A stretch of 64,000 bases of DNA from Nonomuraea jabiensis (GTDB taxonomy: Bacteria > Actinomycetota > Actinomycetes > Streptosporangiales > Streptosporangiaceae), in the NCBI RefSeq assembly GCF_014204795.1, contig NZ_JACHMB010000001.1:2108001-2172000 (forward strand), written 5' to 3'. The notes under the pieces were generated by a model. It was not told the DNA's origin and did no database searches. It was given only the letters and a program-made list of their open reading frames with translations. Shown here piece after piece: positions 35,491 to 44,654 of the stretch. Positions within the stretch are counted from its first letter, which is position 1; each line of letters opens with the position of its first letter. The position numbers and the translations under genes are program-made.

Positions 35491-36690
35491 GTGAAGGTCG
35501 CCTGCGTCGGTGGCGGACCCGCCAATCTGTACTTCTCCATCCTGATGAAGCGGGTGGACCCGTCCCACGACATCACCGTCTATGAGCGAAACCCGGCCGG
35601 ATCGACGTACGGCTGGGGCGTGACCTACTGGGACGAGCTGCTCGGCTACCTCCTCGCCGCCGACCCCGAGTCCGCGAGCGCCATCCGTGCGAACTCGGTC
35701 CACTGGGACAGCTGGGTCGCGCACATCCGCGACCGCGCGACGGTGACGGTGGACCACGGGGACGAGGGCTTCGGCATCGGCCGGCACCTGCTGCTCGACA
35801 TCCTCGTCGAACGGGCCCGCGCGCTCGGCGTACGCGTCGAGTTCGAGCGCGAGATCACCGGCGAGCACGAGCTGCCCGAGGCCGAGCTCATCGTCGCCGG
35901 CGACGGCGTCAAGAGCACGCTGCGCCAGCGCCACGCCGACCACTTCGGCCCCGAGTTCGCGGTCGGGGACAACTACTACACCTGGCTCGGCACCACCCAG
36001 ATCTTCAAGGCCTTCACCTTCGCGTTCGCCGAGACGCCGCACGGCTGGATCTGGTGCTACGGCTACGGATTCAGCCGGACGCACAGCACCTGCGTCGTCG
36101 AGTGCTCCCCGGCGACCTGGCGAGGGCTCGGGCTCCACGAGGCCAACGAGGCCGACAGCCTGGCCCTCCTGGAGAAGCTCTTCTCCGAGATCCTGGACGG
36201 GCACCCGCTGATCGGCCGGGCGCACCCCGACGGCAGCTCGCACTGGCTGAAGTTCCGCACCCTGACCTGCCGCACGTGGCACCGCGACAACGTCGTCCTG
36301 ATCGGGGACGCCGCGCACACCACGCACTACTCCGTCGGCGCGGGCACCGCCCTCGCGCTCGGGGACGCCGCCGGCCTGGTCAACGCGCTGCACGAGGAGA
36401 CGACGCTGCCGGCCGCCCTGGCCCGCTATGAGCGCGACCGCCGAGCCGCGATCCTCGGCACCCAGAAGGCGGCCCGCCGCAGCGCCCAGTGGTACGAGAG
36501 CCTGCCGCGCTACATCGACCTGTCGCCGCGGCAGATGTTCACGCTGCTCGGCCACCGGCACTCGCCGCTGCTCCCGTACGTGCCGCCGAGGCTGTTCTAT
36601 GTGATCAGCCAGGTGGTCGAGTCGGTGCCCGGGCTCGTGTCCTGGCTGGGCTCGAAGGTCACGCGCACCCCGGACGCGCCCGCGAAGTGA
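35491..36690 (+). CDS. FAD-dependent monooxygenase (anthraniloyl/salicylyl-CoA hydroxylase-like)
   Basis: 399 residues. FAD motif GGGPANLYFSILMKR at the N-terminus, GWGVTYWDELL (about residue 38) and the second FAD motif LIGDAAHTTHYSVGAGTALA (about 270). The N-terminal pattern resembles the hydroxylase domain of salicylyl-CoA or anthraniloyl-CoA monooxygenases, but the reductase half of those fusion enzymes is missing. Class A flavin hydroxylases act on aromatic rings; the substrate is unknown. GTG start with a GGGGG ribosome site. It is monocistronic and convergent with cydB. Confidence 0.82.
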   Translation: MKVACVGGGPANLYFSILMKRVDPSHDITVYERNPAGSTYGWGVTYWDELLGYLLAADPESASAIRANSVHWDSWVAHIRDRATVTVDHGDEGFGIGRHLLLDILVERARALGVRVEFEREITGEHELPEAELIVAGDGVKSTLRQRHADHFGPEFAVGDNYYTWLGTTQIFKAFTFAFAETPHGWIWCYGYGFSRTHSTCVVECSPATWRGLGLHEANEADSLALLEKLFSEILDGHPLIGRAHPDGSSHWLKFRTLTCRTWHRDNVVLIGDAAHTTHYSVGAGTALALGDAAGLVNALHEETTLPAALARYERDRRAAILGTQKAARRSAQWYESLPRYIDLSPRQMFTLLGHRHSPLLPYVPPRLFYVISQVVESVPGLVSWLGSKVTRTPDAPAK

Positions 36691-36740
36691 TCGCGGGGCT
36701 CTGGTCAGGCGAGCAGCGACCGCCGGCAGGTGGACGCACG

Positions 36741-37724
36741 TCAGCCGGCGCTGATCCGGTGGCGGAAGACCCAGTACGTCCAGCCCTGGTAGAGCAGCAC
36801 CAGCGGCAGGAAGATCACCGCGACCCAGGTCATGACGACGAGCGTCTTCGGGGTCGCGGCCGCGTTGCCGACGGTCAGGCTGTAGGCGGGGTCGACGGTC
36901 GAGGGCAGGACGTTCGGATAGAGGACCGCGAACAGGCTGATCACGGCCAAGCCGATGGCGACCGCCGACAGCAGGAACGCCCAGCCCTGGCGCCCCTTGC
37001 CCACGGCGGGCAGCGAGCAGGCGAGGGCGAGGACGGCCAGGGCCGCCAGGACGACCGTGGCGAGGCTCCCGCCCTGGAGCTGCGTCCAGGCCAGGAAGGC
37101 CACCGCGAGCACCACCGCGACGACGCCCGCTCGCACCGCCACCGCGACCGCGCGCCGGCTGATCTCCCCGGTGCTCTTCAGCGCCAGGAACATGGCCCCG
37201 TGCGTGGCGAACAGCGCCAGCGTCGTCAGCCCGCCGAACAGCGCGTACGGGTTGAGCAGGTCCGCCACCGTGCCCACGTACTCGTGGCGGGAGTCGAGCC
37301 GCACGCCCCGCACGATGTTCGCGAAGGCGACGCCCCACAACAGCGCGGGCACGAACGAGCCCACCGCGAGGCCCGTGTCCCACCGCCGCCGCCAGGTCGG
37401 GGAGTCGCGCTTGCCGCGGTACTCGAAGGCCACCCCGCGCACGATCAGCGTCACCAGGATCACCAGCAGCGGCAGGTAGAACGTGCTGAACAGCGAGGCG
37501 TACCACTCGGGAAAGGCGGCGAACGTGGCCGCCGCCGCGGTGATCAGCCACACCTCGTTGCCGTCCCAGACGGGTTCGATCGTCTCGATCATCGCCCGGC
37601 GTTCCGCGTCGTTCCCGGCGACGACGGGCAGCAGCAGGCCGACGCCGAAGTCGAACCCCTCCAGGACGAAATAGCCGAGCCAGAGCACGGCGATCGCCAC
37701 GAACCAGACGTCGGTGAGCTCCAT
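36741..37724 (-). CDS. cydB: cytochrome bd oxidase subunit II
   Basis: 327 residues with about eight membrane helices. Clear CydB features are VLWLGYFVLEGFDFGVG near the N-terminus, WDGNEVWLITAAAATFAAFPEWYA around residue 55 (two pieces), and RGVAFEYRGKR. It forms the bd-type quinol oxidase with CydA, immediately upstream on the same strand. No cydDC assembly genes lie nearby, so those must be elsewhere or fused. Confidence 0.95.
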   Translation of the reverse strand: MELTDVWFVAIAVLWLGYFVLEGFDFGVGLLLPVVAGNDAERRAMIETIEPVWDGNEVWLITAAAATFAAFPEWYASLFSTFYLPLLVILVTLIVRGVAFEYRGKRDSPTWRRRWDTGLAVGSFVPALLWGVAFANIVRGVRLDSRHEYVGTVADLLNPYALFGGLTTLALFATHGAMFLALKSTGEISRRAVAVAVRAGVVAVVLAVAFLAWTQLQGGSLATVVLAALAVLALACSLPAVGKGRQGWAFLLSAVAIGLAVISLFAVLYPNVLPSTVDPAYSLTVGNAAATPKTLVVMTWVAVIFLPLVLLYQGWTYWVFRHRISAG

Positions 37725-37739
37725 GCCGCGATCTCTCCA

Positions 37740-39116
37740 CTAGTAGGCGGGCGACGGCTCGCCTGGCTCGGTGCCGGTGCTGTCGCCGGACGGCGGGGCC
37801 ATCCGGCCGTACTTGATCATGAGGCCCGCCTCCACCACGGCCAGCACGCCGTACAGGAGGGTGAAGACGATCAGCGAGGTGAGCACGGTGCCCACGCCGA
37901 CGCTGGGCGAGACGCCCTGAACGGTCTTCATCTGGCTGAAGACGACCCACGGCTGCCTGGCCGTCTCGGTGAAGATCCAGCCGAAGCTGTGCGCGAGGAA
38001 GGGCAGCACGACGGACCACACGGCGGCCCGCCAGATCCAGCCCTTGCCGCGTACGCGTCCGCCGCGGGTCAGCCAGAGCAGGACGAGCGCCACCAGCCCC
38101 GCCAGCATGCCGAAGCCGATCATCAGCCGGAAGGACCAGTAGGCCAGCGGGATGTAGGGACGGTAGTCCCCCGGTCCGAACCTGCGCTGGTACTCCCTCT
38201 GGACGTCGTTGACGCCGTGCACCTTGCCGTCGAACGAGCCGGTGGCCAGCTGTGACAGCAGGCCCGGGACCTCCAGCGCGAAGATCGGCCGCGTGCCGTC
38301 GAGCGTCCCGATGGTGAACAGGGAGAACGGCGCCGGCTGCCGGGTGTCGTAGAGCGCCTCGGCGGCGGCCATCTTCATCGGCTGCGTCTGCGTCATGATC
38401 TTGCCGAGGACGTCGCCGGAGACGAGGGTGCCGGCGGCGCCCACCAGCACCGCGACCGCGCCGAGCCGGAGGGACGGGCCGAAGACGTCGGCGTCCCGCT
38501 TCCTGGCCAGGTGCCAGGCGGAGACGGCCATGAGGATCACGCCGCCGGACAGCCAGCAGCCCAGGACGGTGTGCGGGAAGGTGGCCAGCAGGACCTTGTT
38601 GGTCAGCACGGCCCCGAAGTCGGCCAGCTCCGCCCGCCGGCCGACGGTGACGCCCACCGGCCACTGCATGAACGAGTTGGCGGCCAGGATGAAGTAGGCG
38701 GACACCATGCTGCCGATCGCGACCGTCCAGATGCACGCGAGGTGCACCAGCTTGGGCAGCCGGTCCCAGCCGAACATCCACAGCGCCAGGAACGTCGACT
38801 CCAGGAAGAACGCCAGCAACGCCTCCAGCGCGAGCGGGGCGCCGAAGACGTCACCGACGAACCTGGAGTAGGAGCTCCAGTTCATCCCGAACTGGAACTC
38901 CTGCACGATCCCCGTCACCACGCCCATGGCGAAGTTGATCAGGAAGAGCGTGCCCCAGAACTTGGTGGCGCGCAGGTAGGCCGGGTTGCCGGTGCGTACC
39001 CAGGCCGTGTTCAGGACCGCCACCAGCACCGACAGCCCGATCGTGACCGGCACGAACAGGAAGTGGTACACCGTGGTGATCCCGAACTGCCAGCGCGCGA
39101 GATCCACGGTGTCCAT
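37740..39116 (-). CDS. cydA: cytochrome bd oxidase subunit I
   Basis: 458 residues with nine membrane helices. Conserved haem and quinol features: YHFLFVPVTIGL near residue 18 (haem b595 His), FPHTVLGCWLSGG (haem b558 His region), and FTETARQPW corresponding to the GRQPW signature. The Q-loop is short, as usual in actinobacteria. The ATG at 39116 lies 14 bases downstream of the CydA-like frame's only good start region. The oxidase supports respiration at low oxygen. Confidence 0.96.
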   Translation of the reverse strand: MDTVDLARWQFGITTVYHFLFVPVTIGLSVLVAVLNTAWVRTGNPAYLRATKFWGTLFLINFAMGVVTGIVQEFQFGMNWSSYSRFVGDVFGAPLALEALLAFFLESTFLALWMFGWDRLPKLVHLACIWTVAIGSMVSAYFILAANSFMQWPVGVTVGRRAELADFGAVLTNKVLLATFPHTVLGCWLSGGVILMAVSAWHLARKRDADVFGPSLRLGAVAVLVGAAGTLVSGDVLGKIMTQTQPMKMAAAEALYDTRQPAPFSLFTIGTLDGTRPIFALEVPGLLSQLATGSFDGKVHGVNDVQREYQRRFGPGDYRPYIPLAYWSFRLMIGFGMLAGLVALVLLWLTRGGRVRGKGWIWRAAVWSVVLPFLAHSFGWIFTETARQPWVVFSQMKTVQGVSPSVGVGTVLTSLIVFTLLYGVLAVVEAGLMIKYGRMAPPSGDSTGTEPGEPSPAY

Positions 39117-39151
39117 GCTCCAACGGTAAGTGCCCGATCGGGCACCCTTGG

Positions 39152-40249
39152 TTACGACACGCTCGGATGGAGAGCCACGGGACGAGGCCGTTCGCAGGTG
39201 CTCGTGACGGTCACCGCCGTGCCCGAGCCCGCCGCGGCCAGCAGCGACTCCATGACGTCGAGCACGTGGAAGGCCAGCGAGCCCCCCGCGCGGAGCTGCT
39301 GGCCCACGTTCTGGTCCACCGGGGTCGCCGCGAAGTCGAGCAGCCCCACCCCGCGCCCGGCCCCCACGTAGCCGGCCGACTCGGGAAGCTCGCGCCAGCC
39401 GTCCGGGCCAGAGATCAGGACCGGGCCGTCGAAGCGGTTCGGGTCGGGTACGACGAGCGAGCCCTTCTCCCCGTGCACCTCGATGTTGGGCGCCTTGGTC
39501 GCCACCCCGTCGAAGCTCATCACCAGCGTGGACAGCGCTCCCGAGGCGTGCACGAGCACCCCGGTGACGTGGGTGTCGACCAGGACCGGGATCTCCTCCC
39601 CCTGGCGGGGGCCCGAGCCGATGGTGCGCTTGGGACGCGTACGGCTGGCCGCGCCGATGACGCTGGCCACCGGCCCGAGCAGCGTCACCAGGCTGCTGAT
39701 GTAGTACGGCCCCATGTCCAGGAGCGGGCCGCCGCCGGGGACGTAGTAGAAGTCGGGGTTCGGATGCCAGCGTTCGTGGCCGGGCGTCATCATCGTCGCG
39801 GTCGCCGCGATCGGACTGCCGATCAGGCCGTCGTCGATCGCGTTGCGCGCGGTCTGCGTACCCGTGCCCAGCACCGTGTCGGGCGCGCACCCCACGCGCA
39901 CGCGAGCGGCGGCGGCCGCCTCCAGCACGCGGGCGGCGTCCGCGGCCGTCGCGGCGAGGGGCTTCTCGCAGTAGACGTCCTTGCCGGCCGCGATGGCCTG
40001 CAGCGCCACCTCGGCGTGGGCGGCGGGAACGGTGAGGTTGAGCACGACGTCCACGCGCGGGTCCGCCATCAGCTCCGCCACGCTCAGCACGTCGACCCCC
40101 GCGTACGGACGCACCGCCTCCCGGGCCCGGTCGAGGTCCAGATCGGCCACGGCCACCAGCCGCAGCTGCGGCAACCGGTCGATGGTCTGGAAGTACTGGG
40201 CCGAGATCGCCCCGCACCCCACGACGCCGACGTTCACCGGCTGGCCCAC
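39152..40249 (-). CDS. Gfo/Idh/MocA-family oxidoreductase
   Basis: 365 residues with an N-terminal Rossmann fold (GVVGCGAISAQYFQTI), the active-site EKPLA (CEKPLAAT, about residue 96) and a C-terminal substrate domain containing GGGPLLDMGPYYI. Such enzymes oxidise or reduce sugars and inositols with NAD(P). The GTG at 40249 lies 15 bases inside the end of the ThuA-like gene, so the two are translated together; joint action on a sugar is likely. No transporter adjoins the pair. Confidence 0.93.
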   Translation of the reverse strand: MGQPVNVGVVGCGAISAQYFQTIDRLPQLRLVAVADLDLDRAREAVRPYAGVDVLSVAELMADPRVDVVLNLTVPAAHAEVALQAIAAGKDVYCEKPLAATAADAARVLEAAAAARVRVGCAPDTVLGTGTQTARNAIDDGLIGSPIAATATMMTPGHERWHPNPDFYYVPGGGPLLDMGPYYISSLVTLLGPVASVIGAASRTRPKRTIGSGPRQGEEIPVLVDTHVTGVLVHASGALSTLVMSFDGVATKAPNIEVHGEKGSLVVPDPNRFDGPVLISGPDGWRELPESAGYVGAGRGVGLLDFAATPVDQNVGQQLRAGGSLAFHVLDVMESLLAAAGSGTAVTVTSTCERPRPVALHPSVS

Positions 40250-40938
40250 AACATTCCCCTTTCGATGATGGTGCGCACGCTGTCGTCCTGCAGGACGTCG
40301 AGGCTGTGCCCGGGGGTGGTGACGAAGATCTTCCCGTTCCCCCACCGGCGGGTCCAGATCGCCGGCGAGGTGACCTCCCGGTGCCAGGGATCCCACGGAC
40401 GGACCTGCTGCGTCGTCGTCGCCAGCACGTCGATGTAGTCGTCGGTCAGGACCCAGTACTGCTCGGTGACGAGGTCGAAGTCGGCGATGCCCTCGGTGAT
40501 GGGGTGCGTGGCCGCCTCGGGCAGCATGTTGACGGTGTACGGCACGAAGTTGTCGGCCTGCGAGCCTTCCCGCTCGGCCGGGTCCTTGCCGGGATGGCAG
40601 GCGAACTGCCCGCCGATGAGATGCAGGTAGTCGGAGGAGTTGCGGTAGGAGTCGGCGATGCCGCCGTGCCAGCCGGCCATCCCGGTGCCCGCGCGGATCG
40701 CGGCCTCCAGCCCGCTCAGCTCCTCCCTCTCGATCGTGCCCATCGTGTAGCACTGCACGATGAGGTCGATGCCGGACATGAACTCGGAGTCCGCGTACGG
40801 CGCCGGAGACTCCGCCCGATGCACCTCGAACCCCTGCTTCTCGAGGAAGGGCACGAAGAGCTCGGTGGCCTCGACCGGGGCGTGCCCTTCCCAGCCACCG
40901 CGCACCACCAGAGCCTTCCTGCCGTGTTCGTCTGTCAT
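40234..40938 (-). CDS. ThuA-like protein (GATase-like fold)
   Basis: 234 residues. A ThuA domain fills the protein: GGWEGHAP near residue 14, the GWHGGIADSYRNSSDYLHLIGG core (two parts, about 97-118) and PITEGIADF. ThuA proteins accompany oxidoreductases in trehalose, sucrose or cyclic-diol-type sugar oxidation, where they appear to hydrolyse or isomerise an intermediate. Here it directly precedes a Gfo/Idh/MocA enzyme. Starts with ATG at 40938. Confidence 0.9.
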   Translation of the reverse strand: MTDEHGRKALVVRGGWEGHAPVEATELFVPFLEKQGFEVHRAESPAPYADSEFMSGIDLIVQCYTMGTIEREELSGLEAAIRAGTGMAGWHGGIADSYRNSSDYLHLIGGQFACHPGKDPAEREGSQADNFVPYTVNMLPEAATHPITEGIADFDLVTEQYWVLTDDYIDVLATTTQQVRPWDPWHREVTSPAIWTRRWGNGKIFVTTPGHSLDVLQDDSVRTIIERGMLWASR

Positions 40939-41135
40939 GCTCCCGCCTATCGCTTAAGGGACAAACGACTCTGATAGTCGCATTTCATGCCTAACTATCT
41001 GAAGGGGTGTCCACCATCTGGCGCATGAAGGCAACGGATGTGGGCAGCGCTGTGCGGGCGGATCCCCCGACGCCGGCTTACACGTGGCTTAGTCCGTCGG
41101 GGTTGTAATCGGACGAACCCGATGTGGAGGACAAG

Positions 41136-42098
41136 GTGCCACCAACTGACCAACCACACGAGGAACTGTCATTCGAACCGGACCGTCCGCGCAGGCGCGT
41201 CCCCCGACCGCTGATCGTCGCCGCCGCCGTCGTGCTGGCGACGACGGGCGGGGTCGGAGCCGCCTCGGCGGCGTCGGGAACGACGCCGACGGGCACGCCG
41301 ACCCCCACGCCGACGATCAGCGAGACACCCACGGAGACACCGACCGAAACACCAACCGAAACGCCGACCGACCCGCCGGCCGAAACACCTACGGATACGC
41401 CCACCACGGCCCCTCCGGACATAGCGCCGATCAACCCGTGGGGGTTCGTCGGAACCATGCACGGCGAGTTCGCGGTGGCGACGAAGGACGGCTGCGGCAC
41501 CGTGACCCTGTTCGCCCAGACCGGGCAGGCGACCGCCGTCGCGGAGGACTCGATCACCGTGCGCAGCCAGGACGGCTTCGAGCGCACGTACGCGATCGAC
41601 GACAACACGCACACCATCGCCGGACGGCGCGGCAACAGCGCGGTCAAGCAGGACGACTGGGTGTCGGTGACCGCGATCGGCGCCGACCAGACGTCCACGC
41701 CCACGCCCACGCCCACAGCCACGGCCACGCTTCCGTCCACGCCCACAGCTACAGCCACGACCACAGCTACAGCCACGACCACGGCCACAGCCACGGCCAC
41801 GGCCACGGCCACGGCTGCCACCGTCTACGACCTGTCGCGGCCCATCAAGCGGATCTGGTCGTACAAGGGCTGGAAGCAGGCATGGCAGTGGTGGCAGGGC
41901 CCGCCCGCGTGGCAGACCCCGACCGCGTGCCCGACCCCGACCGAAACCCCGACCGAAACCCCGACCGAGACCCCGACCGACACTCCGACCGACACTCCGA
42001 CCGACACTCCGACGGAAACGCCCACCGAGACCCCGACCCCCGATCCGTCGTCATCGGTCTCGGAGACCCCGACCCCGACGCCCACGCCGACCTCGTGA
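41136..42098 (+). CDS. PT-repeat secreted or membrane-anchored protein with DUF5666-like domain
   Basis: 320 residues from the GTG at 41136, which has an ideal GGAGG ribosome site; the earlier GTG at 41124 lacks one. A basic N-terminus and one hydrophobic segment (about 25-48) lead to three low-complexity regions: ETPT repeats (about 50-90), a TATAT region (about 190-228) and ETPT/DTPT repeats (about 268-320). Between the first two is a compact DUF5666-like domain (HGEFAVATKDGCGTVTLF, TYAIDDNTHTI). It probably extends the domain away from the membrane. Function unknown. Confidence 0.75.
   Translation: MPPTDQPHEELSFEPDRPRRRVPRPLIVAAAVVLATTGGVGAASAASGTTPTGTPTPTPTISETPTETPTETPTETPTDPPAETPTDTPTTAPPDIAPINPWGFVGTMHGEFAVATKDGCGTVTLFAQTGQATAVAEDSITVRSQDGFERTYAIDDNTHTIAGRRGNSAVKQDDWVSVTAIGADQTSTPTPTPTATATLPSTPTATATTTATATTTATATATATATAATVYDLSRPIKRIWSYKGWKQAWQWWQGPPAWQTPTACPTPTETPTETPTETPTDTPTDTPTDTPTETPTETPTPDPSSSVSETPTPTPTPTS
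41935..42030. repeat. 12-base coding repeat (ETPT/DTPT units)
   Basis: Eight consecutive 12-base units of the type CCGACCGAAACC encode TPTE or TPTD repeats in the C-terminal tail of the preceding protein. Units are nearly identical (several are CCGACCGACACT), indicating recent slippage or unequal exchange. Similar but more diverged units occur at 41325-41405, and a six-base ACGGCC/ACAGCC array at 41700-41815. Confidence 0.8.
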
Positions 42099-42183
42099 TC
42101 GGCAGGTAGCGCCGTCCTCGTCCCGAGCGGCTCCCCTCTCACTCGGGAATCGAACGGCGTGCCGCCCCGCGTCCGGCCGGCGG

Positions 42184-44028
42184 TCAGAGAGCGAGATGGA
42201 CCCGGTACTCCCTGAGCCACGCGTCGAGCTGCAGCAGCCGCTCCAGCGAGGCGCGGGCCGCGAGGGAGCTGGAGTCGCCCACAGGGCGGTCGATGAGCGC
42301 ACGCGCCTTGCCCAGGTCGAGCAACTGGGCACAGGGCGTGTCGCGCTCGACCAGGGCGCGGGCCTCCTCGCGCAGGGCCTGCTCGTAGGCGGGGTCCTGG
42401 GTGGCCGGGTAGGGGCTCTTGACGCGCTGGAGCACGGACTCCGGCAGCAGGTCGGCGGCGGCCGCGCGCAGCAGGCTCTTCTCCCGCCCGTCGAAGGTCT
42501 TCATCGCCCAGGGGGCGTTGAAGACGTACTCCACCAGCCGGTGGTCGCAGAACGGCACCCGGACCTCCAGCCCGACGGCCATGCTCATCCGGTCCTTGCG
42601 GTCGAGCAGGATCTGCACGAACCGGGTGAGGTGCAGGTAGCTGATCTGGCGCATGCGCCGCTCGTGCCCCTCCTCGCCGGGCAGCTCGGGCACCTCGGCG
42701 ATGGCCTGGCGGTAGCCGGCGTCCTGGTAGCCGGAGACGTCGAGCGTGCGCTCCAGGTCCTCCTTGAACAGCTGCTCCACCCCCAGGCGGTCGGTGAGGC
42801 CGCCGATGAACCACGGGAAGGTGTCGGCCGCCACCGCCGCCGGGTCGTGGAACCACCGGTAGCCGCCGAACACCTCGTCGGCCGACTCCCCGGACAGCGC
42901 CACCGTGGAGCGCCCCCTGATCGCCTCGAACAGCAGGTAGAGCGAGCTGTCCATGTCGCCGATGCCGATCGGCAGGTCGCGGGCGCGCAGCACGGCGGCC
43001 CGCACGGCCGGGTTCATCAGCTCCCGCGAGTCGAGCACGATGTCGGTGTGCTCGGCGTCGACGTGCCGGGCCACCTCATGGACGTACGGCGCGTCGGGCG
43101 TCGAACGGGTCTGATCGGGCTTGAAGTGCTCGGTGTAGCCGGCGAAGTCCACCGCGAACGAGCGGACCCTCCCCAGGTCCTGCTCCGCCAGGCCCCTGGC
43201 GGCGAGCGCGGTGATCGTGCTGGAGTCGAGCCCGCCCGACAGCAGCGCGCACAGCGGCACGTCGCTGATGAGCTGGCGGTGGACGATGTCCTCCAGCAGG
43301 CCGCGCACCGTCTTGACCGTGGAGTCGACGTTGTCCCGGTGCTCGTGGGACTCCAGCTGCCAGTAGCGGCGCTTGCGGCACCCGTCGCGGTTCACCCGGA
43401 CGAGCTGGCCGGGGCGCACCTCGTACATGCCCTTGAAGATCCCGTGCTCCGGCGTCTTGACGTACGCCACCAGCTCGCGCAGCCCGTCGGCGTCGAGCAC
43501 CGGGTGGGCGAGCGGGTTGGCGAGGATCGCCTTGGGCTCGGAGCCGAACAGCACGCCGTGGGCGGTCGGGTAGTAGTACAGCGGCTTGATCCCCATGCGG
43601 TCGCGGACCAGCAGCAGCTCCTCGCGCTCGGCGTCCCAGATGGCGAAGGCGTACATGCCGTTGAGGCGGGCGGCCAGGTCCTCACCCCACTCGACGTAGG
43701 CGCGCAGGACGACCTCGGTGTCGCTCTGGGTGCGGAAGCGGTGCCCGCGGGCGGCCAGCTCCGCGCGCAGCTCGCGGTAGTTGTAGACCTCGCCGCTGTA
43801 GGTGAGGACGGCCGGCTCCAGCCCGTCCCCGTCGGCGACCATGGGCTGCCGGCCGCCGGGGAGGTCGATGATGGCCAGCCTGCGGTGGCCGATGGCGGCG
43901 TGCGGCGCCATCCAGAGCCCTTGGTCGTCGGGGCCGCGGCAGGCCATCGTGTCCGTCATGGCCTGCGCGGTGGCCCTCTCGCCCAGCAGGTCCCGCTCGA
44001 AGTCAACCCACCCGCAGATGCCACACAT
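42184..44028 (-). CDS. asnB: asparagine synthase (glutamine-hydrolysing)
   Basis: 614 residues. An N-terminal class II glutaminase domain begins MCGICGW with the catalytic Cys2, followed by RGPDDQG and GHRRLAIID. The C-terminal synthetase domain has the ATP-binding SGGLDSST loop (about residue 255). Full length for AsnB. It converts Asp, Gln and ATP to Asn; paralogues can amidate other carboxylates in natural products or cell-wall precursors. No such cluster is nearby, so a housekeeping role is more likely. Confidence 0.93.
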   Translation of the reverse strand: MCGICGWVDFERDLLGERATAQAMTDTMACRGPDDQGLWMAPHAAIGHRRLAIIDLPGGRQPMVADGDGLEPAVLTYSGEVYNYRELRAELAARGHRFRTQSDTEVVLRAYVEWGEDLAARLNGMYAFAIWDAEREELLLVRDRMGIKPLYYYPTAHGVLFGSEPKAILANPLAHPVLDADGLRELVAYVKTPEHGIFKGMYEVRPGQLVRVNRDGCRKRRYWQLESHEHRDNVDSTVKTVRGLLEDIVHRQLISDVPLCALLSGGLDSSTITALAARGLAEQDLGRVRSFAVDFAGYTEHFKPDQTRSTPDAPYVHEVARHVDAEHTDIVLDSRELMNPAVRAAVLRARDLPIGIGDMDSSLYLLFEAIRGRSTVALSGESADEVFGGYRWFHDPAAVAADTFPWFIGGLTDRLGVEQLFKEDLERTLDVSGYQDAGYRQAIAEVPELPGEEGHERRMRQISYLHLTRFVQILLDRKDRMSMAVGLEVRVPFCDHRLVEYVFNAPWAMKTFDGREKSLLRAAAADLLPESVLQRVKSPYPATQDPAYEQALREEARALVERDTPCAQLLDLGKARALIDRPVGDSSSLAARASLERLLQLDAWLREYRVHLAL

Positions 44029-44170
44029 GCCCGACTCCTCCCGATTTCCCCGACGCCCCCCTGATGCCCCGACCTGGGGGGTTATCACGCCGGGGCGCGC
44101 CTCCCGCCCGGCAGCCGCCGCTCCGGATGAAAGGATCGAAGCGTTTTCGTATGACCGAAAGGCACATGAG

Positions 44171-44638
44171 ATGGCTCCGAACATCGCCACCGCCCGCCAC
44201 GTCGACCTGCCCGAGCTGCTCGAGTTCCTGCGCCCCAGGCACCACGGCCTGCTCTCGACCACCCGCAAGGACGGCCGCCCGCAGCTCTCACCCGTCAGCT
44301 GCGGGGTCGACGCGGACGGCCGGATCGTGGTCTCCACCTATCCCGACCGGGTCAAGGCCCGCAACGCCCGCCGCGACCAGCGGGTGTCCATCTGCGTGCT
44401 GTCCGACGACTGGAACGGCCCGTACGTCCAGGTCGACGGGCACGCCGAGGTGCTGGACATGCCCGAGGCCCTCGAAGCCCTGGTCGAGTACTACCGGTGC
44501 ATCGCCGGCGAGCACCCCGACTGGGACGAGTACCGGGCCGCCATGCGGCGCCAGGACAAGTCGCTGATCCGCATCCACATCGACCGCTGGGGGCCCATCG
44601 CGACCGGTGGCTTCCCCGCCCGCCTGCTGTCGGAGTGA
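44171..44638 (+). CDS. PPOX-class, probably F420-dependent, oxidoreductase
   Basis: 155 residues with the split beta-barrel of the pyridoxamine-phosphate-oxidase-like superfamily: HHGLLSTTRKDGRPQLSPV near residue 26 and KARNARRDQRVSICV near 62. Actinomycete members of this subgroup usually bind F420 and reduce biliverdin-type or other substrates. The ATG at 44171 starts before ARHVDLPELLEF. Transcribed divergently from asnB and convergently with the MFS gene. Confidence 0.88.
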   Translation: MAPNIATARHVDLPELLEFLRPRHHGLLSTTRKDGRPQLSPVSCGVDADGRIVVSTYPDRVKARNARRDQRVSICVLSDDWNGPYVQVDGHAEVLDMPEALEALVEYYRCIAGEHPDWDEYRAAMRRQDKSLIRIHIDRWGPIATGGFPARLLSE

Positions 44639-44654
44639 CGCCTTTCGCCGCCGG

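Noticed and set aside
35464..38781. A 1105-codon minus-strand frame through the monooxygenase and cydAB
   Set aside because: It covers three genes identified in other frames and has Arg/Gly-rich composition without recognisable domains.
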